Source: Epiperipatus broadwayi (taxonomy: Eukaryota > Onychophora > Udeonychophora > Euonychophora > Peripatidae). From it: a stretch of DNA of 64,000 nucleotides. Below are positions 54,100-64,000 of the stretch, piece by piece. A program made the translations under genes and the position numbers. How positions within the stretch are numbered: position 1 is the first letter of the stretch; the number at the start of each line of letters is the position of its first letter. The notes under the pieces were generated by a model that had not been told where the DNA came from, searched no databases, and saw only the letters and a program-made list of their open reading frames with translations. Location of the stretch: NCBI GenBank assembly GCA_028023455.1, contig JAQFVV010000043.1, forward strand, positions 2,293,483 to 2,357,482, given 5' to 3'.

Positions 54100-54510
54100 T
54101 GTATTTCGAATATCCCTCGTCTATGTATTTAAATGGCTACATGAGGGATCAGAGTGACTTGAGGTCAACATGGGCATGGCAATAATATTGGCACCAGCAT
54201 AGGATTTGGGCGTTTCATCATCAGATTTTCAGTGGTATAGATGACTGAAGAGTTGGAGGTTGGAGTAGATTGAAGCCTGTCCATTAAAGTATGATTTGCT
54301 CTTTATACACACTGAACCCTGATTATATAGGTGTGTGGGAAATGATAATCTGGACCAACTGATGAGTACTGGTTTAGCACGAAATACGTGTATTGGTGAA
54401 TATTTATCTTTTCTACATGTGTATGGTCATGTGTATCAATCGTATGAGATAGTGTAGATAGTTGAGAGTATTTGAAAGTCTGGTTCAAATCCCCTATATT
54501 TACAAATATA
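54100..54510 (+). mobile_element. Family B right-arm copy (single arm)
   Basis: Blocks in the order of the 13.0-13.3 kb right arm: GGTCAACATGGGCATG, CATCATCAGATTTTCAG, GTAGATTGAAGCCTGTCCAT, the ribozyme, then TCTGGTTCAAATCCCC. The left arm is missing, so single-arm copies exist. Confidence 0.75.
54344..54408 (+). ncRNA. Hammerhead ribozyme (type I), family B
   Basis: GACCAA, CTGATGA, stem II GTACTG-GTT-TAGCAC with one A-C mismatch, GAA, stem III ATA-CG-TGT, A17, TTGGTG. The core is intact. Confidence 0.66.
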
Positions 54511-54980
54511 AACAATATATATAATTAATGGAGTACACCTTTCTCCCCTCAGGTTATGATCAGATGCATGAGGGGAGAAGGGACTAGTGTTATAAATGCA
54601 GTCAAAAAAAAAACTCTATCAATGTTACACAGATTAAAAAACAGGTTTTTAACCAGCCCTTTGCGGTGGGGAGGGGGGTTTTCCAAAGAGAAACAGTAAA
54701 AAGGATGCTAATTCGCTAAGCTTACCACCTGCCAAATCCTTGTCGACTTTTAATTAAAAATAGCTAATAGGAAAAAAAACCCTAAAATAATTTCTAAATT
54801 TTAACGAACCCAGTTGTGGATGTACCAAGCGGTATGCACTAGCCTCTACACTTTAAACAGATATCTACTAAAAAAGACACCGATTATTACTGAAAACGTT
54901 TAATCTAGAAGTTTTTTAACTGACTTCAGCACTTAAATGTACAAAATTCATCTATTTTAAATGTCCTACTTACTATATAA
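54511..54980. other. Unclassified stretch
   Basis: GGTGGGGAGGGGGGTT at about 54666 is the only unusual run; no element is recognised. Confidence 0.35.
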
Positions 54981-54984
54981 GACC

Positions 54985-55315
54985 AATAAAATATCACATG
55001 ATCTATCACAAGTCCTGCTTACATACTGCTGTTATATACTTTTTTTTAAAACATTTCTATAAACACTTACTGTAAGCTTTAGTAAATAATAAATATCAGG
55101 TAATAGTGCTTAATAAATGCCTATCCTATTCCAATATCCCCAGACTGGTTTCAAACTTATGGCTTTCATCAGTGAGGAGCTTTGCACTAATGCAGAATCC
55201 ACGATTCCTCATTAATGGATCTTGAAACAAGTCTGGGAATATTGGATAGGATAGCACAGGATATGGATTTAATAAGCACTATCATCTGACATCCATTAAT
55301 ATGTTAGGCTAATGT
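54985..55315. mobile_element. Family A' foldback copy
   Basis: CACATGATCTATC opens the copy. GCCTATCCTATTCCAATATC and GAATATTGGATAGGATAG mirror each other across 55115-55260. The minus-strand ribozyme at 55131-55187 is intact; the plus-strand partner near 55210-55240 keeps only GAAACAAGTCTGGG. Confidence 0.7.
55131..55187 (-). ncRNA. Hammerhead ribozyme (type I), A/A' intermediate
   Basis: On the minus strand: CTCCTCA, CTGATGA, stem II AAGC-CATAA-GTTT, GAA, stem III AC-CA-GT, C17, TGGGGAT. The core is intact. Stem III is not a perfect palindrome here but still forms a 2-bp hairpin. Confidence 0.7.
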
Positions 55316-55790
55316 TTTGTCTTTCCAACTATATCTAGCTAATTATGCAAATCAATGATGGTAAACTTGCAGTAAAAAAAAGGTTTTAAATTATAAAAAA
55401 AATTGACTCCAAACATTATTTACAGGATATATTTATGATGCACATTTTTTATACAATGAAAATATCTCTTGCAATTCCTATTATTTCTTTAGGATGAATA
55501 TGGATGATGAACACATAACTTATTTATTCTACTTAACTCTCTATCTATCATTTTAGAGAAATAACGTTTTATTCTATTTTTTAAAAATCTTCTATGACTT
55601 TTCAATGAGTTTCTCTGTTTCAAAAACCATTCTTTTCACTCTGCTCTACAGCTATTTGTGGTAAGATTGAATATATACTCGGATCAGTTTCTGGTTTTGC
55701 AGTCTGCAGTTAGGATTCAAAGGTAACATTAACAACAACTACACATCTAAGACTATCTTTTATTCCTTCATTCCAACTTTGAATACTAAG
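55316..55790. other. Unclassified AT-rich stretch
   Basis: Nothing recognised. Confidence 0.35.
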
Positions 55791-55799
55791 ACTTTATTG

Positions 55800-56540
55800 G
55801 GGAAGGCAAAAGCTAGAAAACTGACATGCGATGTGATGAAAATCAGGAATCCCTCAGCAACTATGTCCAGAGAAACCTATTAACCACCTTGCCTTCCCTT
55901 TCCATTCTCCACCCTAAGATATTCCCATCTTCTTCTCTATCCTGCTCTATCCCATTTCCACAACATCATCTTTGTCCACTCAATGGACTATATATCTAGA
56001 TCCCCCCTTATATTTTTCCAAACCAAGCATAAAAACCAAGAATCCACTTTCTGTATAATCACTTTTTTATTTATTCTCCCTCAATCCATTATTTGTACCC
56101 ATTCTGCTTGTAAGTATTTACATTCAATTAGCAGATGCCTAATATTTTCCATGCCTTCCTTACATAACTTGAAGACTAAATCACCCACATTTCTCCATTT
56201 AGGAATATATTCCCTTGTTGCTAATGATCCTGTTCAAGCCCTAAACAGTAAACTACTTTCCTTACTATTATCATAAATTAACTTACACTGAATATTCTGT
56301 TTACTTCTATATATATTTAAACTCTTTTCACTCTCCATACTAATTCTCCAACTCCCTATTTTTTTATTAATGCATCTACTCTTCTATCCATTTTTTGCCA
56401 CTATAACACTCAACAATTCTCCTAACACAATCATCCCATCTTTTGTACAAATATACTGAAATGCAATGTGATGCATTGTGGCTTCTTTTTCAGAGGCAGG
56501 AATCTCTCAGCCACTATACCCAGAGAAACAATGTGATTAT
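55800..56540 (-). pseudogene. LINE (third family), C-terminal region, dead
   Basis: On the minus strand one frame reads SWRISMESEKSLNIYRSKQN, then a YDNSKESSLLFRA segment, SLATREYIPKWRNVGDLVFK and CKEGMENIRHLLIECKYLQ. That is the domain found after the reverse transcriptase in several invertebrate LINEs: a region with D-S-LLFRAR, then a C..C..E.I.HLL.EC motif resembling a zinc-binding knuckle. Stops occur. The plus-strand frame at 55983-56276 is its antisense shadow. The element is flanked by a partly duplicated segment (about 55822-55880 and 56460-56530). Confidence 0.7.
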
Positions 56541-57050
56541 AAGCAGCAGTACCCTCTGATGTCTACTAATTACTCAAGTAGTTGGATCTAGACTACGAAT
56601 AAAATAAGAAGGCAATGTGATTTTTTTGTTGATATTCTAGTTATTAATAATTATAGTATTTCTTTAACTCTTTACTCATAGTGTTATGTTATTTCTTTTA
56701 CTCACATTAGATTTCCATATGTTTATAATTTGATATGATATATAAATTTAATGAGAAAAAATTTGATAGTGATTACTTTGAAAACAAATGCTTCGCATAC
56801 AAAATTTTGACACGTTGTCAGTAAAGTAAAATGTAAAATGAACCATAACTGAATTAGAAAAAACACAGAAGTTGAAGAAAAGCAATAAGACTTATTACAA
56901 TATAAGAAAACAAGCCTAAACCATAACAACTCTTCTAAAGATTGAAAGAAATTGATTTATATTCTCATTTTCAAAAAAGTAGATCCTAAATATGATTCCA
57001 GATATACTTCTAATTATACATTCCAGAAAGATTCTGCTAAAGATAACCAA
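56541..57050. other. AT-rich stretch, possible decayed 5' part of the next LINE
   Basis: No readable domain; TATATAA-rich. Confidence 0.35.
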
Positions 57051-57054
57051 CTAA

Positions 57055-59175
57055 ATTCTATGAAAGATATTACACAAAAAAAAGAAAAGAAAAAAACTAC
57101 TGAGCACAAAATAGCTGCCTTTTGATAAGAAGACTTAAAAATGATTAGCTATTCTGATGGAAAAAGTTCAATAACTGATAACATAAAGATGATTGATGGA
57201 TTAAAGCTGAAAAAAATATGGAGTTACTAACTGAGGTCATTTTAAATCTTTTTTTGATGTACATAAAGCAACATATGGATCTGAGAAACGGTATCATAAT
57301 CTTATTAGATCCAGCAATAGCACTCTCTTGTAAGAGGGCAATGATATTTTGAACAGGTGGAAGATGTATGTTGATCATCTTTTGAATAATGATACAAGAA
57401 TGAAAATGAGAACTTTTAAAGATATATCCCTTTCGTCTAATTTAGATTTGGACAAAAATATCCAGCTTCGTGAAATCAAAACAGCTTTTTGTGATCTTAA
57501 AAATGGAAAGGTTGCTGGTCCTGGTGAAATACCCAAAATGTTTTAAAATATGATGGTGATATGATAGCTTCAAATATATTGGAATTTTTTAGAACTACAT
57601 GGATTCAAAAAGTTATGCTACCCAATCTAAGGGTGTTTTTATTGTTCCAATTTTTACAAACAAATAATTGTAATAATTATCATAGAATATCATTATTATT
57701 CATTACAACGAAGATAATTTCAAAAATTTTATTGAATATGTTGCTGCCAATTATAGATGAATAGATACATGAGAATCACCATAGACATAATTTTTGTTGT
57801 CAGGCAAATGCAAAAAAAAAAATGTTAAGAATAAAGAAGCAATTTATATATTACTTTAATTTATTTGGTCATGGTATTTGTTTACGTCAATAGGACAGGT
57901 CTCTAGCATTGTTTAAAATTAGTTTGTTGTCTACTAAATATGGTGAAATGAGAGAAAGTGATATTATTACAGATGGAAAACCAGAGGTATGTGAAATAAA
58001 AAGTAATCACAAATGAGGATTGATACTTTCTCTGACATTGTTTTTAATTTTTGGGCCCTTTGAAATTATTTATAGGTTGCTTAATCAAATAAGAATCAAA
58101 GTATAACACAGGTTTGATGGTGGCAGTGAAAATAAAAACTTCTTAGGTTCTGAATTTACATTATGTGATTATTGCGCTATTTTTTTCCAGTTCGAAATAT
58201 TTGTAGATAGTCCTTACTGTTTTGAATGCAACATATAAAAACGGTCTATTAATAAATTGTTCAAAAAACTAATTTTTTTATAACTAGTGACTGAAGAAAA
58301 ATCCTCAGTAACTTTTAGCTTGGATGATTATCAACTTAAGGACGGAAACCAGTTTAAACACTTTGATAGTTTTATAGCAGAAAAGTTGACTTAGATGTTG
58401 AAGTATATCATAGATTCCAATGTGCTGCTGTTGCTTTTAACAGGGTTCATCACAGGGAAATAACTACTGCAACTAAATTAATAGTATATAAGAATAGTTT
58501 ATTGCATGGAAGTGAAACTTGGACACTCTATCATGCAATATAAAGGCATTAGAAAAATTTCACTTAAAGATGCTCTGGAAAATTTTAAAAATACAATGGC
58601 AACATCATAAAACCAATCAATATATTCTTCAGCTTATGGATATGATGATATTGAGTCCACAATTGTAATGTCACATTTTCCTTGGACTGGAAATGTAAAA
58701 CAAATGAACAATGTGAGACTTCCTAAAACGGTGTTTTATAGTGAACTTGATCATGGTTTTCATGGAAATGGTAGCTCCTCTCTATGATATAAGAATTATC
58801 TTGTGGACATTCTAAAGAAGTATAATGTAAATTATTTCCATTGGAAGATATAACAGAGAACTATAATACACTGGAAAGCTATAATCAGACATGTTATTGA
58901 AGTATTTCAGAAAGCAAAGTTCTCTGCTGAAGAAATTTAAAGACCATTGTAAAATATCTGGTAAACAGCCAAATGGACCAGCATGTTCTATATTAGATGT
59001 ATTTATGGTTCAATGATTGGTTTGTATAATTATCACAGAACTCATTTCTGACGAAGATTTTTTTTCTCCCTTTTTTTAGTTCTTTTGTTTCAATTCTTTT
59101 GGAGTTGTAATAGCCATAGTCGTTTACAAGGAGCTGCTGATTATTATTATTGAGTAATGGTTGTGTATGTATATT
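57055..59175 (+). pseudogene. LINE (second family) with reverse transcriptase and C-terminal region, dead
   Basis: The order of fragments is right for one LINE. Near 57.34 kb: ILNRWKMYVDHLLNN. Near 57.48 kb: EIKTAFCDLKNGKVAGPGEI, the start of the RT fold. Near 57.68 kb: NYHRISLLFITTKIISKILL, the conserved Y-R-SLL step. Near 58.0 kb: a decayed GVRQG..LSPTLF. Near 58.3 kb: FSLDDYQLKDGNQFKHFDS. Near 58.5 kb: YCMEVKLGHS for the usual LYGSETWTL. Near 58.67 kb: IESTIVMSHFPWTGNV and VRLPKTVFYSELDH. Near 58.98 kb: a zinc-finger remnant (ACSILDVFM..LISDEDF). Dozens of lesions make it non-functional. It is a different lineage from the LINE-1 fragments: the C-terminus has the RLPK..FY.EL motif. Confidence 0.8.
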
Positions 59176-59222
59176 GTAATGGAATGTAAATTAAAATAGG
59201 GGATGAGAATAGAAAAAAAACT

Positions 59223-59685
59223 TTAATTATAAGTATGTGATTTTTTCGCATGTGTTAGTGAGGCTATAATTATAATATAAAAGTATATTAGCTTAGCACT
59301 TTCGGGATTTAGTATTCAAATCCCATACTCATCGCTTTATGAATGAAGATTCTGTTGTGAATTGTTGTACATGTATGCAAATGAGTTTGAATTTTTAATT
59401 AATTAGTCCATTGTTTGGAGAGAGCAAAGCATGCCTCTCTTCTATTAATGGCACTGGGATCATCTGCTATATAATAAGCTTCTGTGATCTTTCTTTTGGC
59501 ATCACTCTTCTCTGTGAAAATTATTTGGAAAGTTACTGGGTTCAAATACATGGCCTATAGCTGCTTGGTACTATGAGTATAGGATTTGAATACTAAATCC
59601 CAAAAGCGCTAAGCTAGTATATTAAACTTTATATTATAATTATATTCACTAAACATGCGAAAAAATTGTATATTTATAATTAGAA
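59223..59685. repeat. Foldback repeat with tRNA-like arms
   Basis: The left arm (AATTATAAGTATGTGATTTT, TTCGCATGT, TAGCTTAGCACTTTCGGGAT, TTAGTATTCAAATCCC) is mirrored by the right arm. TAGCTTAGC plus TATTCAAATCCC resemble pol III A and B boxes. The loop of about 220 bp is unrelated to other families here. Confidence 0.75.
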
Positions 59686-61020
59686 TTTTTATTGGTGAAA
59701 AGGCAATTTATTAAAAAAAATCCTTAGTATGTCTCAGGAATTGAGACGCCATTTATAATAATATAAATCTAGCCTAAATGTGGAGTGCCATTTTGTAACA
59801 GCACCAAAGTTGATATAGCATTTTGTAACAATCGCCACGTGTATGTGACCGTCATCGACCAGTATTAGGAAGCCATTTTATAATGATAATAATCAATCTT
59901 CTACCTCATTATCTCTCTACATTGGTTAGGTCAGCATTTGTCATGAAACAAAAGAAATTCCCCTATAGGTTTTTACACAACCATTTATTGACACAAAATG
60001 AAAAATAAAAGATCATGAAGAAATGCCCTTATGGTTTAAATATTATTTATAACAGACAAAAACATGTATCAATAAATAGTAACTCTGCTATGACCTCTAT
60101 AAAATTATAATTATATAGATTGTCTAATACAAGTAAAATACTAATGACAATCTCTATCCAAACCTAATTTGTTCAGATAGCATTTAAAACAAAAGAAAAC
60201 AAATAAGATCATCCACTAAGATATTACCAAATCTATTCACTATCCCAGAAGAAATCATATATCATTGTCCTAAACAACGATATATGCCTGAGATATCTAT
60301 TTATTTATTCACTTATTTATATTTTTCCATAAAATTGATCACAACCAATTTATAATTTGATGCTACTATTAAGAATAAATAATGATGTTATTTTAAAATA
60401 TTAGGTTGCTATAGTTATCCAGTTAACATTTATACTTCAACACTCCCTTATCAATAAATCAAGTCAAATGAATTAATAAACTTTTTTATATATACTGTAA
60501 TAAACAGCTCTCATCATTTTTTATAAAGTCCATCATTACAGTAGCTATAGGACATATCAATTATTATAACAGCAAGTTATAAACACAATAATCTCAAACA
60601 TATATTGTAGTGTGACCTGAAGCTGACCACAAATGTACATATAAAGAGAGAGAGAAAAAACATGAAGTTTTATAATAGTTGTTTCTTTTTATAATAATCA
60701 ACATATTCATTTAGGTAAAATAGGTTAAATTTTAATTAAATTAAAATTGTAAGATAAAATAAATTAAAATCAGAAAATTCTATTTATTTAATTTTGTTAA
60801 AATTTAATTAATTGTATATTTATTGTATAATAGGATTAATAAATATCTGAAGCGTAATTAACATGATAATTAAGATTTTTATGGAAGAAACAACTAATGA
60901 AATAAAGTAATATTTTAAAAAAAAAGTTAAGAATTTACGTCCAGATAGATGTTAGATCATGATTGGGTGATTAGGAAATACCTTTCAAAAAACAATGTCA
61001 AGATAAAGTATAAAAATGAT
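59686..61020. other. AT-rich stretch, nothing recognised
   Basis: TTTTGTAACA-type motifs at about 59793 and 59821 repeat an ATTTTGTAACA block twice 28 bp apart; otherwise featureless. Confidence 0.35.
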
Positions 61021-61024
61021 TTGT

Positions 61025-61126
61025 CAAGCGTCGTTAGCCGAGAGGTCATCGCAACCGCCTTGCAAGCAAGTAGTTGGTTGCAGACGGTTGTGGGTTCGCA
61101 TCCGGCAGATGCTATGACAAAAAAGA
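61025..61126 (+). mobile_element. tRNA-derived SINE (family S1)
   Basis: GTCGTTAGCCGAGAGGTCAT is a good A box with the long-arm tRNA style (Leu or Ser), and GTGGGTTCGCATCCGGC the B box. The 3' block GATGCTATGACA and an A-rich tail follow. It sits in a 91-codon open frame by chance. Confidence 0.8.
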
Positions 61127-61680
61127 TCAAATTCATTTGTATAGGATTTTTTCTTATCTTTTCTTTAAATCAGAATAAAAACATCAAAAGGCCAAATCTT
61201 AAGAAATCCACATCACCAATATAAAGTTGCAAAATCTAAGCTATTTAGACATAGTATTGAGAAATCAGCAGATAAAGAACAGTGATAATAATACTCCAAA
61301 AAATGATTATTTTCTTTAATAAAATTTTTATCATCTGTTCCTACCCACAAAGGGATTTTTTTTTTTTTCTCTTATAGGGAAAAAGAAAAGAGAAGGTTCT
61401 AAATACAGCCCTGAAATGTAATAAAATTTGAAAATACGCCTAACACAATTGAAGGTCATTTCCTGTCATCCATGACATCTGTTAATCAGAAACGAATATG
61501 CTGAAAAATATAACAAAGGAGAGAAAAAAGATGTATGTAAAATAAAAGAAATGAAAACTTAACATTTGATTTCAAACCATTTTAAGAAAAGGGAAATGGA
61601 TCAAACTCAATGGTGGGAATGAAGTCAAGAGCATTGCCTATTCCAAAGCATGTGAACTAAAAATGAGCCAGGAATCTGAT
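61127..61680. other. AT-rich stretch, nothing recognised
   Basis: No element identified. Confidence 0.35.
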
Positions 61681-61687
61681 CAAAACA

Positions 61688-62025
61688 CAGAGACTAAACT
61701 CTCACAGTAGCACTACTTAGTGCAAGCCAGAGTAATCAATGGATGCAGGAAGGTTTGTGCATAAAATCCCTATATCTAGTGCCTACTCATCCAATATCCT
61801 CAGACTAGTTTCTAGCCTTTGGCTTTCATGAGTGAGAAGTCTTGTATCTGAGAGCACAGCACCTAGATCATAGGATCTAATGCAACTCTCCAGCAGTCAT
61901 CTTTTACCATATTAGCTAACTGTCTGAGAGCACTGCACCTAGATCCTAAGCTCTAGGTGCAGTGCTCTCAGACCCGAGGCTCCTCACTGACAAAAGAATA
62001 ATGATGATGGTGTGATGTTTAGCAA
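61688..62025. mobile_element. Family A inverted copy, decayed
   Basis: The left arm begins CAGAGACTAAACTCTCAC (antisense). The inversion point is near 61945 (CTAGATCCTAAG then CTCTAGGTGCAGTGCTC), and the right part ends at CTCCTCACTGACAAA with a terminal GGTGTGATGTTTAG. The minus-strand ribozyme (about 61793-61855) has CTCATGA for CTGATGA and is inactive; the plus-strand one stops after CTGACAA. Confidence 0.7.
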
Positions 62026-64000
62026 AGTGAATGATTAACAGTTTGAAGCTACGTGAAATTAAGAGCCCTGTAATAACTATTCATTTTATAATATGCATGA
62101 ACTAAAGTAGACCATGAAACAGCCAAACAGTGATTTAACTTAAGTTTGAAGCCACATGAAATCAGGATCCCAAATATATGAGCTCAAAGTAAATATCATA
62201 AAGATGAAAATGACAAGATCACAAAAAACAATTAAGGAATTAATAAGATTTTGTATTATTCTACTTATTTTGTTGTTGTTGTTTTTTTTTTTTTTGGCCT
62301 AAATTATAAAATAACTAAAAATGTAAAATTAACCAATGCCAAATCATATTACTTTTTATAAATATTGATATTTTTATGTATAGACTACTAGACACAAATT
62401 CGAACCCACCAACTCCACAATAGTATGTAGAGGGAGAAATGATCCTAGGCATAAAATAAAAGAGAAGCCTACTTCATAAATAATGACATTCATTCAATAA
62501 GCAGAAAAGACACCTGTTTCACCATTTCAAAAAGATGGACTAATTAATCTAAACAAAATAAAATGCCAAGACCTGTGACACAACTAACACCTAACTAATT
62601 TGCATAAATTAGAATACATTTCCTCATTACTATCATCTACACTCCGCTATGAATATAAAATCCAGAAACTTTGAAATCACTTAGCACAGATAAGCATATA
62701 ATTTTTACAATATTAAACTTCTCTAACTTAAGCATATTAGCGCAGAATTATTGATAAATATGCACCAAACATTTTTATTTTAGTATCATGTTTTTTAATT
62801 ATTACTATTAATTTTAATATATCATAGATTAGATGAAAATTGGAGTTGGGATGTTAGTTAGGTGGCCAAATGTAGAAAATTACTATCGTAAAAAAAAAAG
62901 ACTACATGAATGCCTGATTGATAGATCAATTTTTCTCAGGTAATAATGATTACATTGTATGAGTATTATGTAACTATATAGGACTGATTAAACTACGAGT
63001 ATAATAGTTAGTTTGTTAATTCATTAAAGCCTCTAGTCTTTATTCTATGACAATCTTGAATAAATATCTACACAACTGCAAACATTTACTCATGTTCGTT
63101 GGTTCAACTGAAATGATGATCCTGAAATTATTATCATATTCATATGAAGAAGTTGTGGATAAATGGAGGGGGTTAATATCAAAGAAGTGATGAGGAGATT
63201 TGAACCCATATTATGGATTTTCCTCATTATAGAAGTGGAACCTGTTCTGGCAGACATATTATATGTAAAAATGTCTATATTGACCACGGATAAACCTTCT
63301 CTTTGATTTGAACCTATTTTATAGGAAATGTGACTGGTGTTAGTATTGAAAATAAATAAATTTAAGGAAAACCCAGTCTGATCATCATGATCTGTCAGAA
63401 AGTTCATACTTGATCAATCCTAACAACCATTTATCCTAGGGTGTGGCATTCACATACATTACAGAAAGTGTGCAAAAGGGGATTATGTGGTTCCCAATAC
63501 AAGTGTACCAGGTTCACTCCGCAGAAGATCTTACTTACCCTGCAAAGGTTTTGGCTGGTTTCAAACTTCTTTAAAACACATTTATAATCTTATAAATATT
63601 ACGTGAACGAACCGGCACGTTCGAGCAAAAATGGGAGATATTATTGATAGCTTTAACTATCAACAATGGCCCACCTCGGCTGCTAGATTCAAACCCCTAC
63701 TATCCAAACACTTTATTTGTTTCAGAGTAAACTCCAGGCGCCAGTTATCTATTCATAAGAATAAACAACGTATTTGGTCAGTAGGCTCATAATCCAGCGC
63801 TCGAAACAATTCCCTTAACTAGCTCAGTCTAATTTTAATCAATAATAAAATATTGGTAAGAAGAGATTGATAAAAAGAATTGACCGACAAATAGAGTTTA
63901 ATTTTAAAGACAATTTATTAACTAACATTAATTTACTAAATTTAAACATCTTTATAATTTAATAATACACACACATTTTAAATTAACATTTCTAAACTAG
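62026..64000. other. Unclassified stretch with B-box-like segments
   Basis: GGGTTCAAATCTCC occurs in antisense at about 63197-63210 and GGGTTCGAA in antisense near 62400, so SINE-like material is likely but no full unit could be aligned. The minus frame of 105 codons at 63090-63407 has no recognisable motif. Near the right edge (63600-63800) the composition is more balanced, with small hairpins TTGATAG-CTTTAA-CTATCAA and CGAAC-CGGCA-CGTTCG. Confidence 0.35.

Noticed and set aside
55983-56276. 97-codon plus-strand frame
   Set aside because: Antisense shadow of the LINE C-terminal region on the minus strand.
61025-61126. Functional tRNA gene
   Set aside because: A and B boxes are present but acceptor stem pairing is missing and the same unit with the GATGCTATGACA tail occurs four times, so it is a SINE.
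63090-63407. 105-codon minus-strand frame
   Set aside because: No recognised motif; the region has B-box-like repeat sequence in it, so repeat DNA is the simpler reading.

Overview
This window looks like intergenic, repeat-dominated DNA from an AT-rich invertebrate animal genome. No complete host gene, ribosomal RNA gene or functional tRNA gene could be supported. Every recognisable protein fragment is a decayed transposable element of a metazoan type: hAT with a BED finger, Merlin/ISXO2-like, Penelope-like with GIY-YIG, and at least three LINE types. Two tRNA-derived SINE families are also present. The species cannot be fixed from the sequence; arthropod, mollusc, cnidarian or flatworm would all fit.

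The dominant theme is a set of short repeats, called family A (with divergent branch A') and family B here. Both carry what reads as a type I hammerhead self-cleaving ribozyme: CTGANGA, a short hairpin, then GAAA, a minimal stem III, a cleavage-site base, and flanks that pair as stem I with an internal loop. Family A copies lie near 1.7, 3.5, 8.4-11.0, 18.0-18.4, 45.9-46.8, 50.1-51.1 and 61.7-62.0 kb. A' copies lie near 14.0, 30.8, 43.9-44.4 and 55.1 kb. Family B copies lie near 12.6-13.3, 23.2-23.9, 24.3, 26.3, 27.35, 49.6, 52.2-52.7 and 54.1-54.5 kb. At least five A insertions have 9-15 bp target-site duplications, so they were inserted by retrotransposition. Many copies are head-to-head: the left arm is antisense and the right arm sense, so each copy can fold back and carries two outward-pointing ribozymes. 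The 2.6-kb block at 8.37-10.97 kb is a concatemer of about 456-bp units with a single inversion, apparently flanked by one target-site duplication.

Layout: 0-8 kb is AT-rich with a LINE tail, small A insertions and foldbacks; 8.4-11 kb is the ribozyme concatemer; 11.6-12.2 kb a LINE tail; 12.6-13.3 kb a B foldback; 15.67-17.20 kb a non-autonomous hAT element with an 8-bp target duplication and a 158-bp near-perfect palindrome; 17.9-18.4 kb a LINE fragment split by an A insertion; 19.3-20.0 kb a dead Merlin transposase; 20.2-20.9 and 27.4-27.9 kb LINE 3' ends; 28.6-30.65 kb a LINE on the minus strand interrupted by a minisatellite with a striking G-enrichment gradient; 31.7-33.97 kb a dead hAT transposase; 34.5-43.8 kb the least repeat-rich part, with a few GC-richer islands of unknown nature; 44-52.7 kb A, A', B, SINE, LINE and Penelope-like fragments; 52.9-53.4 and 59.2-59.7 kb other foldbacks; 55.8-56.5 and 57.1-59.2 kb two further LINE types; 61-64 kb a SINE, an A remnant and unclassified DNA.

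The working model is inference. Family A and B transcripts self-cleave and form multimers like animal retrozymes, and are reinserted by a reverse transcriptase, possibly of Penelope type, since a Penelope GIY-YIG remnant lies directly beside A copies at 51.1 kb. Template switching or twin priming during insertion would give the inverted dimers.
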